Positions 9,325 through 17,797 of a stretch of DNA of 64,000 nucleotides are shown here, piece after piece; position 1 is the first letter of the stretch; each line of letters opens with the position of its first letter. The stretch comes from Providencia sp. (lineage in GTDB: Bacteria; Pseudomonadota; Gammaproteobacteria; Enterobacterales; Enterobacteriaceae), in contig NZ_DOEH01000023.1 of the NCBI RefSeq assembly GCF_003533305.1, positions 336,742-400,741 on the forward strand. The letters are read 5' to 3'. The translations under genes and the position numbers were made by a program. The notes under the pieces were generated by a model. That model did not search any database. It was given only the letters and a program-made list of their open reading frames with translations, and was not told the origin of the DNA.

Positions 9325-11286
9325 ATGGCCCTTTCTGTAACTATTACAGCAACATCAGGAGCAGCCGCAGATGGTATTGCTGAAAATGCTGCTTTTGCTG
9401 TGTTACATGATGGTAGCATTTTAATTGATAACAAAATCTTAATTTTTACTCTTAGTGGCTCTGCTATTTTTACAGATAGTCTTACCAATACAACCAGCCG
9501 TGTGACTTCTGTTATTGGTTCTGCCAGTGTTAGTTTTACCGATCTTGTTGGTGAGACAGTTATTATTACTGCAGCTTATCAGGATGACCCTTTAGTAAGT
9601 GGTTACACTGAGTCTACTTTTGTTGATATACCACTGGTGTTAGAACCACCCTATATTGAACCATCATTTGGTAATATTATCGATTATTCAGTGATTGAAA
9701 ATACTATCGATTTCATCGTGCCACCTTGGGCCAATATGAAGGTAGGTGATATTGTCCATGCTTATATTGGAAATATTACAGCATGGGATGCGATATATCG
9801 TGTGGAACAAAATGATATTGGTAATTCTATTCGAATTGTTATTAACAATGCAAAAGATTTACTTTTTCAGTATATCGATAAAACATTAGTTGCATATTAT
9901 AAGGTTGGGGATATTCAATCTCCTGACGCATTATATTATGTTGTTAATGCTTATATTAGGAATGTTTCTATTATTGGCAACCGTGATAGTGATGGTTCCG
10001 CTTTACATTTATGTGCCTTTAATTCATTGACAGGAAATCCAATAAAGGTGAGGTGGCAGTATTACCTCGAAGATACTTGGCAAGAGTCTGCTCGTTTTAC
10101 TGATCGACATCCGTTGAAAGAACTTCATGTTTCTCTTGCTAATCAATCAGGGTCAATCACTATTTATCCAATGAATACGGCTGCAGTAGGGGATAGTAAT
10201 AATAGTATTGCTTTTGCGGTTACTTTAGCGGGTAAGCTTGTAACATGGGGAGGCCGTCTGGAATGGGCTGTCCCCCCTAGCAATGTAGCCGCTCTTTCTA
10301 ACATAACGGCTATTATTGCCTCACCCAATATCGTTGCAGTCCTCGATACAAATAATACGCTTTATTCATGGGGGAATAATGCGGTTGGCGGAAATCTTAC
10401 CGCTATTGTTGATAATGTTTTAACGGCAATTTGTAATCGAAGTGCGATTTGTGCGATCACTGATGGTGGCCATCTGAATGCTTGGGGCAATATTTATGCA
10501 GGCGGAAAACTCCCCATAGGACTGCCTGTTGAGAACGGTTATATGTCAGTATCTGCTGCAAGAGGGGCCTTTTGTGCAGTAAATCGACAAGGATTCGCTG
10601 TGGCTTGGGGAGAGAATAACTTCGGAGGTAATATGCCGAAGGATATACAGAATATTAATAATATTGTTGATGTTTTTGCTACAGATGGTGCTTTTGCGGT
10701 GCTTACTGATATTGGTGTTGTCAGAGCTTGGGGTAATGGTGATTATGGCGGTACATTACATAAGTCTATTAACAATGCTATAGCGATTGCATCATCGAGC
10801 AAAGCCTTCGCTGTACTCCGAAGTGATAATACTGTGACTGCTTGGGGGAATGGTTTATATGGTGGGATCGTCCCTGCAAATATCGCAGCCCTCAGGAATA
10901 TAATAGCTATAAGTTCTACTGATGGTGCTTTCTGTGTGCTTTGTGACAATGGAAAAATCTATACTTGGGGAAGCAAGGAATATGCGGGCGTGATCCCGCC
11001 TGATATTGTTAATAAAGATATTTTAACTGTTTCCGGAATTAGTGGAGCATTTTCATATATCACGAATAAAGGTTCTGTATCTGGTTGGGCTAATTCAGGA
11101 ACCTTCAATACAGTGAGCGACCATTTTTACAGAACAGCATATCGCTTAACGCGTAATACACCAATTAATACTTTTTTATGTATGGATTTAGATGGAAATA
11201 TAGTTTCTATAGGCGATAAAGGCAGTGTTGGTAATTTACCTCCAGGAATTAATAATATGCTTCGTTATAGTGAGTTTAAATTTTAA
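9325..11286 (+). CDS. Leaderless Ig-like plus RCC1-like repeat protein
   Basis: 653 residues, no leader. Residues 1-105 resemble a Big_1 Ig domain (ITATSGAAADGIAENAAFAVL). Residues 110-220 carry the same module as the neighbour (PPWANMKVGDIVHAYIG). From about residue 290 to the end run seven clear and about two degenerate repeats of roughly 40 residues. They follow the pattern GAFAVL..NG.V.AWG...YGG..P..I..L.NI. This is the RCC1-like signature of a WD-like beta-propeller. RCC1 is a nuclear exchange factor in eukaryotes, but bacterial members have varied or unknown roles. The gene is preceded by a GAGG site and lies 38 bases after the previous stop. Confidence 0.75.
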   Translation: MALSVTITATSGAAADGIAENAAFAVLHDGSILIDNKILIFTLSGSAIFTDSLTNTTSRVTSVIGSASVSFTDLVGETVIITAAYQDDPLVSGYTESTFVDIPLVLEPPYIEPSFGNIIDYSVIENTIDFIVPPWANMKVGDIVHAYIGNITAWDAIYRVEQNDIGNSIRIVINNAKDLLFQYIDKTLVAYYKVGDIQSPDALYYVVNAYIRNVSIIGNRDSDGSALHLCAFNSLTGNPIKVRWQYYLEDTWQESARFTDRHPLKELHVSLANQSGSITIYPMNTAAVGDSNNSIAFAVTLAGKLVTWGGRLEWAVPPSNVAALSNITAIIASPNIVAVLDTNNTLYSWGNNAVGGNLTAIVDNVLTAICNRSAICAITDGGHLNAWGNIYAGGKLPIGLPVENGYMSVSAARGAFCAVNRQGFAVAWGENNFGGNMPKDIQNINNIVDVFATDGAFAVLTDIGVVRAWGNGDYGGTLHKSINNAIAIASSSKAFAVLRSDNTVTAWGNGLYGGIVPANIAALRNIIAISSTDGAFCVLCDNGKIYTWGSKEYAGVIPPDIVNKDILTVSGISGAFSYITNKGSVSGWANSGTFNTVSDHFYRTAYRLTRNTPINTFLCMDLDGNIVSIGDKGSVGNLPPGINNMLRYSEFKF

Positions 11287-11302
11287 TATATAGGAGAATT
11301 AA

Positions 11303-12244
11303 ATGATTGAAATGAAATATGCCATTAATGTTTCTGTTAAAAATAATAACGCACCTGCAGATGGTGAAAGTTTTAATAGTGTTAGTGTGATTTGTTTGGA
11401 TAATAGGGACTTCAAACCCGTTGCAGGTTTGGAAGTTATTCTTAGCGCATTAAGTATTGGAGGAACGGCTTTTTTTAAAGAAACTGACACTACAGTGTAT
11501 CCTGCAATTACTAATAGTATAGGCCTAGTAACCGCCGATATCGCGGATACAGTCGCAGAGAACATCGTCATTAAATGTCATGTTAAATCTGACCCTATTA
11601 GTCAGCACACCGCTGCATTAACATTCCGTAAGCCAACAAAAACGTTTGAAATCACCAGAGCAGCAAATCTTAACCGAACTTTCTTATATGGTGAGCCTAC
11701 AGTATCTTGGGCAGGTGCAGAGTTTACTCTCTATACAGACGGTGGTAGTGGCGATATCGAATGGTCGACAAATAATATTACTTCTGAAGTAACTATTCGC
11801 CCTAATGCTAATCAATCGGCATCGATTATGATAAATGCAGATCCTGGGAAAAATATTCGCATTATAGCGAAAGATAGGGTTACTGGTGAGTCAGATGCTT
11901 ATTCATTCTACCTTCATTCATTTATTCAGTCAGATCGTCAAAAGCATACTTTTTCAGAGGCTAAGGAAAAATTTGGCGACTATCTGTTACCTGTGAGTAC
12001 TTATGAAAACGTATTTTCACAATGGGGTAACCTCATGGTTTATTACATTTGGTCAACAGCTGTTGATGACACCTATTGGACTAGAGAGTTAATTCCTAAT
12101 AGTAAGCAGGCCGGTGAAAACGTAACTGATGAAGTTGAATCTCGTAACTTTGAACGTGTTATTGTTTTTGATGTTAAAACGGGTGTTAAATCAATAGCCA
12201 ATACTTTATTTAATAAAAAGTATTTCATGTATGCTATTAATTAA
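11303..12244 (+). CDS. Leaderless Big_1 / Ig / invasin-tip-like protein, paralog 1
   Basis: 313 residues; AGGAG precedes the ATG and the gap to the previous gene is 16 bases. Residues 1-105 form a Big_1-like domain (NNNAPADGESFNSV, PVAGLEVIL) with cysteines 31 and 92, conserved in all three paralogs. Residues 110-205 form a Big_2-like Ig domain (EPTVSWAGAEFTL, GGSGDIEW, RIIAKDRVTGESDAYSF). Residues 210-313 carry LLPVSTYENVFSQWGNL, a YWT motif, then VFDVKTG and a final aromatic strand. This matches the pattern of the C-type-lectin-like D5 domain at the end of invasin and intimin. The usual CTLD cysteines are absent. The domain call is by pattern only. Confidence 0.7.
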   Translation: MIEMKYAINVSVKNNNAPADGESFNSVSVICLDNRDFKPVAGLEVILSALSIGGTAFFKETDTTVYPAITNSIGLVTADIADTVAENIVIKCHVKSDPISQHTAALTFRKPTKTFEITRAANLNRTFLYGEPTVSWAGAEFTLYTDGGSGDIEWSTNNITSEVTIRPNANQSASIMINADPGKNIRIIAKDRVTGESDAYSFYLHSFIQSDRQKHTFSEAKEKFGDYLLPVSTYENVFSQWGNLMVYYIWSTAVDDTYWTRELIPNSKQAGENVTDEVESRNFERVIVFDVKTGVKSIANTLFNKKYFMYAIN

Positions 12245-12462
12245 TTATTTCCACTTCAGATGGCAGGTGAGCTCAGGAATAAGACATTATTTTCTCTATA
12301 TTATTGAAAATGATCCAACTGGTTTTTTATCTGTGGCTGAGCTTTCTATATATTAGCGAACGTTTATTTTACTGGGGATATTATTTATATAACTAGTTGT
12401 ACAACATATTCGTTAATAATGATTTTTTATTGTTAGTCTGCTCAATAATATGGGGTAATTAT

Positions 12463-13413
12463 ATGGCTGATAATCAGTATTTAGTAAATATAAATGTGGT
12501 CAATAATAATGCTCAAGCTGACGGTAAGAGCTTTAATCAAGTAAAAGTAATTTGTATGGATTCAATTGATCTTCGACCCGCAGTTGGCTTAGAAGTCGTT
12601 TTTACTGCGATCAGTGTACGTGGAACCGCTTTTTTTCGGGAAAACAATGCTGCAGTATACCCCAGTGTGACTGATGGTATTGGTGTTGCTTCTGCAAATA
12701 TCGGGGATACTATTGCTGAAGATATTGTGCTCAAATGCCATGTTAAATCGGATAATACCAGTCAAAGTTCTGTGTCACTGACCTTCAGAGCAGCAACGGG
12801 TAAATTTGAAATTACGAATGCATCTAATATTAATGCGACTTTCTCTCCTGGTGAACCAACCATTGCATGGGGAGGTGCTGAGTTTGTTATTGATACTCAA
12901 GGGGGGTCTGGGGATGTTGAGTGGTCGATCAATAATATCGTTTCTGAAATCACCATCCGAGAAGGAGCTCAGCAGAATGCATATGTCATCATTGGAGAGG
13001 ACCCAAGAAAAGAAGTTCGCATCACGGCAAGAGATAGAGTGACTGGTGAATCTGATATGTATACTTTTTATCTGCGTTACTTTATTCGTTCAGATCGACA
13101 GAAACATAAATATTCGGACGCTGTGGCGAGTTTCGGTAGTTATATGCTGCCGGTGGCAGTTTATGATCAGCTTTATTCTCAATGGCGTAATCTTGCCATG
13201 TACTTTATATGGTCGACTGCTATTGATGAAACCTATTGGACTAAGGATTTGGGGGTCTTTAATTTCAATAGTATCGATGGAGTACCATTGATAGAAGGCG
13301 ATAAAACTCCTCGCGCTTCATCACGTATTGTTTTTGATGTTAGAACAGGCACTAAATCAAGTAGCTCAACTTCCAGTAAATATAAAAAATATTTTATGTA
13401 TTCCCTGCCTTAA
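12463..13413 (+). CDS. Leaderless Big_1 / Ig / invasin-tip-like protein, paralog 2
   Basis: About 316 residues from the ATG at 12463. The frame is open back to a TTG at 12397, but alignment with the two neighbours puts the N-terminus here (MADNQYLVNINVVNNNAQADG) and the extension is not conserved. Domain layout is the same as paralog 1: Big_1-like, Big_2-like (EPTIAWGGAEFVI, GGSGDVEWS), then a C-terminal unit with MLPVAVYDQLYSQWRNL, ETYWT, VFDVRTG and KKYFMYSL. The conserved cysteine pair is kept. The upstream spacer is 218 bases, so it may have its own promoter. Confidence 0.7.
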   Translation: MADNQYLVNINVVNNNAQADGKSFNQVKVICMDSIDLRPAVGLEVVFTAISVRGTAFFRENNAAVYPSVTDGIGVASANIGDTIAEDIVLKCHVKSDNTSQSSVSLTFRAATGKFEITNASNINATFSPGEPTIAWGGAEFVIDTQGGSGDVEWSINNIVSEITIREGAQQNAYVIIGEDPRKEVRITARDRVTGESDMYTFYLRYFIRSDRQKHKYSDAVASFGSYMLPVAVYDQLYSQWRNLAMYFIWSTAIDETYWTKDLGVFNFNSIDGVPLIEGDKTPRASSRIVFDVRTGTKSSSSTSSKYKKYFMYSLP

Positions 13414-13446
13414 TTTTTCAGGATGTGAATTTTATTAGTTTATTTC

Positions 13447-13478
13447 AGGAAATGTTGTTATTTCACATTTCCTTTTTA
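13447..13478 (+). terminator. Rho-independent terminator between paralogs 2 and 3
   Basis: A nine-base stem, AGGAAATGT with ACATTTCCT (13447-13455 and 13465-13473), is followed by a run of T. It should end transcription of paralog 2, making paralog 3 at least partly a separate unit. Confidence 0.65.
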
Positions 13479-13536
13479 TTAACTTAAACTTTTTTGATTA
13501 AATTGTGATTCATCAATTTTATAATAAGGTGAAATA

Positions 13537-14490
13537 ATGTCTCTTAATAATTATATAATAAATTTATCTGTCGAATTTAATAATGCGCCGGCTGATGGGA
13601 TAAATTCTAATGTTGTTAATGTCATTTGCATGAATTCAATAGATAATTCGCCTGCTATTGGGGTTGATATTGTATTCAGTACGTTCAGTATTAAGAACTC
13701 AGCTTTTATTAGTGAGTCTGGTAGCTCGGTATATTCAACAGTGACAGATATTACAGGTAAAGCATCGGCAAATATTTGCGATACCCTTGTTGAAGATGTG
13801 CTTGCGCGTTGTCATATAAAGTCTGATTTCACTAATCAAGATACTGTATTATTAACCTTTCGTAAGGTAACTGAGAAATTTGCAATCACTAATGCTAGCA
13901 ATATTAATCGTACTTTTTTAGCAGGAGAACCCACGATTGCTTGGAGTGGTGCTGAGTTTACCTTGTATACTAAAGGGGGTTCTGGTGATGTTGAATGGTC
14001 ATTTGAACAAAATACTCCGGCTGTTACCCTTCGTCCTGGAGCCAAAGGGGTTGCTTATATATTAATTAAAAATGACCCTAGTAAAGAAGTCCGCATTATA
14101 GCGAAAGATAAACTCACCGGTGAGATTGATAGCTATTTCTTTTATTTAAGTAATTTTGTTCGTTCAGATAGGCAGAAGCATACTTTTTTTATGGCTAATG
14201 TAGGCTTGGGTAAGTTTATGTTGCCTGTGGTTGTTTATCAGCAGATATTTTCCCAATGGGGCGATCTTACGTATTACTTCATTTGGTCGGAAGCAGTTGA
14301 TACTCCTTATTGGACAAATGAAGAAGCTCGAGTATTAGTTGAAAAAGAGGGGATGGGAACCGATAACTTTACTACTGAACATGTTGTATTTGATGTTAGA
14401 ACGGGTGTTACATCAACCAGTCCTGATGGCACAACGTATGAGAAATATTTTATGCATAATCTTTCATTTAAACCAAGTGAGTTGGAATAG
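13537..14490 (+). CDS. Leaderless Big_1 / Ig / invasin-tip-like protein, paralog 3
   Basis: 317 residues, preceded by AAGGTG. It starts MSLNNYIINLSVEFNNAPADG, aligned residue for residue with the other two paralogs and again without a leader. It has the conserved ICMNS and ARCHIKSD cysteines, the EPTIAWSGAEFTL Ig segment, and a C-terminal unit with MLPVVVYQQIFSQWGDL, TPYWT, VFDVRTG and EKYFMHNL, ending in a short extra tail (SFKPSELE). It lies after a terminator and before an IS remnant. Three tandem copies point to expansion by duplication; sequence differences concentrate outside the shared motifs. Confidence 0.7.
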   Translation: MSLNNYIINLSVEFNNAPADGINSNVVNVICMNSIDNSPAIGVDIVFSTFSIKNSAFISESGSSVYSTVTDITGKASANICDTLVEDVLARCHIKSDFTNQDTVLLTFRKVTEKFAITNASNINRTFLAGEPTIAWSGAEFTLYTKGGSGDVEWSFEQNTPAVTLRPGAKGVAYILIKNDPSKEVRIIAKDKLTGEIDSYFFYLSNFVRSDRQKHTFFMANVGLGKFMLPVVVYQQIFSQWGDLTYYFIWSEAVDTPYWTNEEARVLVEKEGMGTDNFTTEHVVFDVRTGVTSTSPDGTTYEKYFMHNLSFKPSELE

Positions 14491-15239
14491 TAAATACAAT
14501 CAAGATAATTATTTTTATTTCATCATTTTACTTTTTTGTAGTTTTTATTTGAGTTATTAAGCCAAGTACGTGAAATGGTGTGGTTTTGGCAACAAGATTA
14601 TAACCAAAGCCGAACGCACGAAAGCTTAAATCACCTCCCACCATAGGCATATCGTAAACAGTTAGAAAACTCTAAGTTGAAGTGTTTCAATTAATGGGGA
14701 GTGGACAGCTCAGCGGCAGGAAATAGATTTAGTTCATAACTAGATGAGAATTATATTTATTTTCATTAGACTCCTTGAGTTGAATTGTTATTAACCTTAT
14801 TTTAAATGATAGGCTACTATTTTTTTACTCTAATTAAGGGTGGTGGGTAGTTTATTGTTTTTAATTTTGGTTTGTAAATAATTATTTATGTTAACTGTGA
14901 TAGTGTAGCTTCATTTGAAAACTATAATATCATTTTTTATTTATATCTATTGTGATCGTTAAATATTCAAATACAATAATAACTAATGTGAAATGAGTAA
15001 ATATTGTATTTTTGATTAATATAATATTAGTTTGAATTATCGCTTTAAAATTATTTATAAATCATATTCTTTGCAAGAATATGAAGGGAGATGAGGTTTT
15101 TTAAAATTATAAAAGGTGACCGTTGCACTTTAATTAATTAAGGTATTCCTTATATTTTTCTAATTTTATCTTTGTCATAATTTAATCTGAAATATAATGA
15201 AGTTTTTATTAATTAATAACATAAAGGTTAAATTCTTAC
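14491..15239. other. 749-base gene-poor region with IS remnant
   Basis: Very AT-rich spacer between the Ig cluster and the MrpJ-like gene. Apart from the transposase remnant at 14548-14694, I see no gene. The region just before 15240 probably carries the promoter of the regulator. Confidence 0.5.
14548..14694 (+). pseudogene. Remnant of an IS3-family transposase (OrfB C-terminus)
   Basis: Translation of this frame gives QVREMVWFWQQDYNQSRTH followed by ESLNHLPP, a stop codon, then AYRKQLENSKLKCFN and another stop. The W..DYN..R.H.SL...PP..Y pattern is the end of the integrase core of IS3-family OrfB. Only about 48 codons remain, with one internal stop. No matching left end or inverted repeats were found. 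It marks a past insertion at the edge of the Ig-like gene cluster. Confidence 0.7.
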
Positions 15240-15581
15240 ATGAAAAAAAGAAAGGATACAGTGTATTATATCAGTCAATTAGTTGGTAAATGTCTACAAG
15301 AGTACCGGCTAGAGACAGGAATGAGTGGTGAGGAAATCGCCAAAAAATTGGGTGTCAGTCAGCAACAATTATCTCGCTATGAAAGGGGTGAGAATGCATT
15401 AACTGTTGATGTTTTATTTAAATTCATTTTAATATTAGGTATTAATTTTCCAGAGTTTTATCAAAGACTATTTTATATAATTGGACAGCATCCTAAGCTT
15501 TCTCGCTATATATCTGATTTAAACGGTTTTGGTTGGGAGTTAGATGATTTAAAGTATTATTATACATCTGCTATAGTATAA
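15240..15581 (+). CDS. MrpJ-like XRE-family fimbrial regulator
   Basis: 113 residues with a Cro/CI helix-turn-helix at about residues 17-70 (SGEEIAKKLGVSQQQLSRYERGEN). The SQQQ(L/F)SRYERG recognition region is characteristic of the MrpJ family of Proteus and Providencia, which links fimbrial expression to repression of motility. The C-terminus (YISDLNGFGWELDDLKYYYTS) is unassigned. It sits between two fimbrial loci, on the strand of the first. Which operon it controls is not decided by sequence; a role in reciprocal fimbrial or flagellar control is inferred from the family. Confidence 0.8.
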   Translation: MKKRKDTVYYISQLVGKCLQEYRLETGMSGEEIAKKLGVSQQQLSRYERGENALTVDVLFKFILILGINFPEFYQRLFYIIGQHPKLSRYISDLNGFGWELDDLKYYYTSAIV

Positions 15582-16008
15582 GGGATTATTTTTATACTAT
15601 TATGATGTTTTTGATATTTCTCTATAAATAACGAGATTAGCATTTTATTTATCCCTTCTTCATCTATGTGGTACACATACGCTAGAGCATATTTATCGTT
15701 GTATTCTATTCGCTGATTATTTTAATAATAATAAACTAATGGCTAGATGTTTATTCTGGATATCTTATTTATCTTAGTTGATAGAATAAGATATTTATTA
15801 GCTATTAATTATCAAGACTCGTCAACTAAACTATATTTTATACAAAATTAAATTTTAGGTAGATAGTGAAAATATAGTTTTTCATTGCTATCTAGGCGTT
15901 GCTTAGTATCAAACAACGCCTAGTTATCTATAAATTCAGAGAATAAAAATATAGATATGATAGAAATCAGGCGGGATATTTGTAATGGTATAATGTATGG
16001 GATAGGCT
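15582..16008. other. Intergenic region with two nested hairpins
   Basis: There is no gene. Two strong dyads stand out: an imperfect one at about 15859-15892 (GATAGTGAAAA facing TTTTCATTGCTATC) and a perfect ten-base one, CTAGGCGTTG with CAACGCCTAG, at 15892-15923. They lie downstream of both converging genes, so a transcription-end role is plausible, but neither has a classical T-run. Confidence 0.45.
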
Positions 16009-16668
16009 TTAATCAAATAAGCGATTAGTCACACAGTAACTGACTAATGCTTGGTTGTTATCAACACCAAGTTTTCGCATAGCTGCATTTTTTTGTAAAC
16101 TAATCGTTTTATCACTTCTATTTAGTAGTTTAGCAATATCAACAATAGATTTTCCTTGGATAAATAACCTTAAGACCTCTAATTCGCGGGGTGATAATGT
16201 TTTTACTTTTTCAGGGAGTGTTACTGCATTACGGCTTTTTACTGTCATTACCATATCAGTTACAGGTAGTCGATATTGACGGCCTTGACCCGCTAATGTA
16301 ATTGCTTTGATAAGATCAGCTAATGGTGCCTCTTTTGATACAACAGCAGAAACTTCAGCATCATAGAGAGATTGAATAATCATAGGATTAGACACCATAG
16401 TCAAAACAACCAATGCGATTTGCGGATATTGGCGACGTAAGAAACGTATATAATTCTGACCATCACTTGAATGGGTGTTATTTGGCATCATATAGTCGGT
16501 AACGATAACATCGACTTCATTTTTTTTCAAAAAAGTGAGTAATTCAGAGTCGTGAGTAAAGCCGCCTAAAATCTCTAAACTTGTTAATTGAGATAGTGTT
16601 TCTTTTAATCCAGATAAAACAATGGGGTGGTCATCAACTAATACTAATCTGAGTTTTTTCATTATCAT
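16009..16668 (-). CDS. RcsB-like (NarL/FixJ-class) response regulator
   Basis: 219 residues. The receiver domain (about 5-125) has the acidic pair in LVDDHPIVLSG, the phosphoacceptor Asp58 in VTDYMMP and a conserved lysine in SKEAP. A LuxR-type helix-turn-helix (about 150-215) reads LSPRELEVLRLFIQGKSIVDIAKLLNRSDKTISLQKNAAMRKLGVDN in two adjoining blocks, close to RcsB. A better start may be the third codon (MKKLRL). It lies downstream of the second fimbrial operon on the same strand. The hybrid kinase upstream of that operon is its likely partner. DNA targets are unknown. Confidence 0.85.
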   Translation of the reverse strand: MIMKKLRLVLVDDHPIVLSGLKETLSQLTSLEILGGFTHDSELLTFLKKNEVDVIVTDYMMPNNTHSSDGQNYIRFLRRQYPQIALVVLTMVSNPMIIQSLYDAEVSAVVSKEAPLADLIKAITLAGQGRQYRLPVTDMVMTVKSRNAVTLPEKVKTLSPRELEVLRLFIQGKSIVDIAKLLNRSDKTISLQKNAAMRKLGVDNNQALVSYCVTNRLFD

Positions 16669-16798
16669 TACTCGTTATCAGAAGTTCAGTATTCAATATA
16701 ACACTACGAAAAAAATGTCAACTCGTGGTGTTACTTCTACATAATTAAAAAATATTAGGCTAGGAAACCCAGCCATTATAGATCTTGAGCTATAGTTG

Positions 16799-17797
16799 TT
16801 AATAAGAAACCACGGCCCGTATTGTTTTAGAAAAAGGTCCCGAACTAATTGCACTTCCGGGAATTTTTGTGAGAGTTGCAGTATAGGGTAAATTAACAGT
16901 AGCAGAAGGTAATATTTCACCAATATAATAATTTTCATCATAAATTATTTCTCCGTTATTGTCATTTAATACCGTTTGTAAACCATTTCCCATGTCTAAA
17001 TGAGTGCCATTTATAATTGTATTGTTATTTGGCTCAAAACGAACAGAGATGTTCAAACCTGTCTCACAATCTTGTGAAACTCCCATATTCAAATTAAAAG
17101 AACGGCTAATGGCTTCTCCATCGTTCATTTGCTTGGGTGATATTGCTCCAAAGTTAACACTTCCACCATTTGAAGCTGTTACATTAACCGTAGGGCTAGG
17201 ACAAAGCATTGTTAGATTGCCCACAATTCGAATATAAATAGGTGCGCCAATATTTCTTCCTTGGTAATCGACATGTGATCCTAATAAAAACACACCAGTA
17301 TCAAATGGTTTTAATTTATTTTCACCTTTTTTAACTGTGAAGGTATACCTAAGGCCAATAGTGGATATTGTTTCATTATTAGGTTTTTCATTCCATGTGC
17401 CGACATACATATTAGGGATTGTAGCGTTTGTTATGGTAGCTTCTGATGATCCACCTAATGTATATCGCTGAATAACTTCAACCCCGCTGTTAAGTAAAGT
17501 TTCTTTGATTGCGGATGAAGTTGTATTTTTGAAATATACTGCGTTTTGGGTTTCTGATTGCCCAGTAAACTCACAAGTTAAACTAAAAATTGAGCTATTT
17601 GTTGTAGCTAGTGTTGCACCTTGTGCTATTGCACTTGAACTATTTGTTATATCAAAACTAACAGATAGATTAATGGAATCAGCACCAGATGAAGAACGGC
17701 AATCGTTAACAGCTGAAAATGTTTGAAAACTCAACATCATTAATAAGAACATAGCAATTGAGTTAATTGATATTATTTTTTTATAAAAAGACATCAT
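16799..17797 (-). CDS. Fimbrial tip adhesin / minor subunit
   Basis: 332 residues. A leader runs to about residue 29 (TFSA/VNDC). The N-terminal half (30-200) carries cysteines in VNDCRSS and LTCEFTG and would be the receptor-binding domain. The C-terminal half (205-332) is a pilin domain starting CPSPTVNVTASNGGSVNFG, with a second cysteine in SQDCETG, and ending SKTIRAVVSY. This two-domain layout is that of type 1-like adhesins (FimH/MrkD group). It is the last gene of the operon and its start overlaps the chaperone stop (TAATG at 17799-17795). The receptor is unknown. Confidence 0.8.
   Translation of the reverse strand: MMSFYKKIISINSIAMFLLMMLSFQTFSAVNDCRSSSGADSINLSVSFDITNSSSAIAQGATLATTNSSIFSLTCEFTGQSETQNAVYFKNTTSSAIKETLLNSGVEVIQRYTLGGSSEATITNATIPNMYVGTWNEKPNNETISTIGLRYTFTVKKGENKLKPFDTGVFLLGSHVDYQGRNIGAPIYIRIVGNLTMLCPSPTVNVTASNGGSVNFGAISPKQMNDGEAISRSFNLNMGVSQDCETGLNISVRFEPNNNTIINGTHLDMGNGLQTVLNDNNGEIIYDENYYIGEILPSATVNLPYTATLTKIPGSAISSGPFSKTIRAVVSY

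Noticed and set aside
12397..12462. Upstream extension of paralog 2 with a hydrophobic stretch (FLLLVCSIIWG) that could be read as a signal peptide
   Set aside because: It begins with TTG, lacks a clear ribosome site, and the other two paralogs start in line with 12463 and have no such stretch.
5879..14490. Phage or contractile-injection-system structural genes
   Set aside because: No sheath, tube, baseplate, ATPase or tail-fibre signatures were seen; the domains are Ig, RCC1 and invasin-like.
16693..16941. Open frame of 82 codons on the minus strand
   Set aside because: It overlaps the end of the fimbrial adhesin gene in another frame and has no family features.
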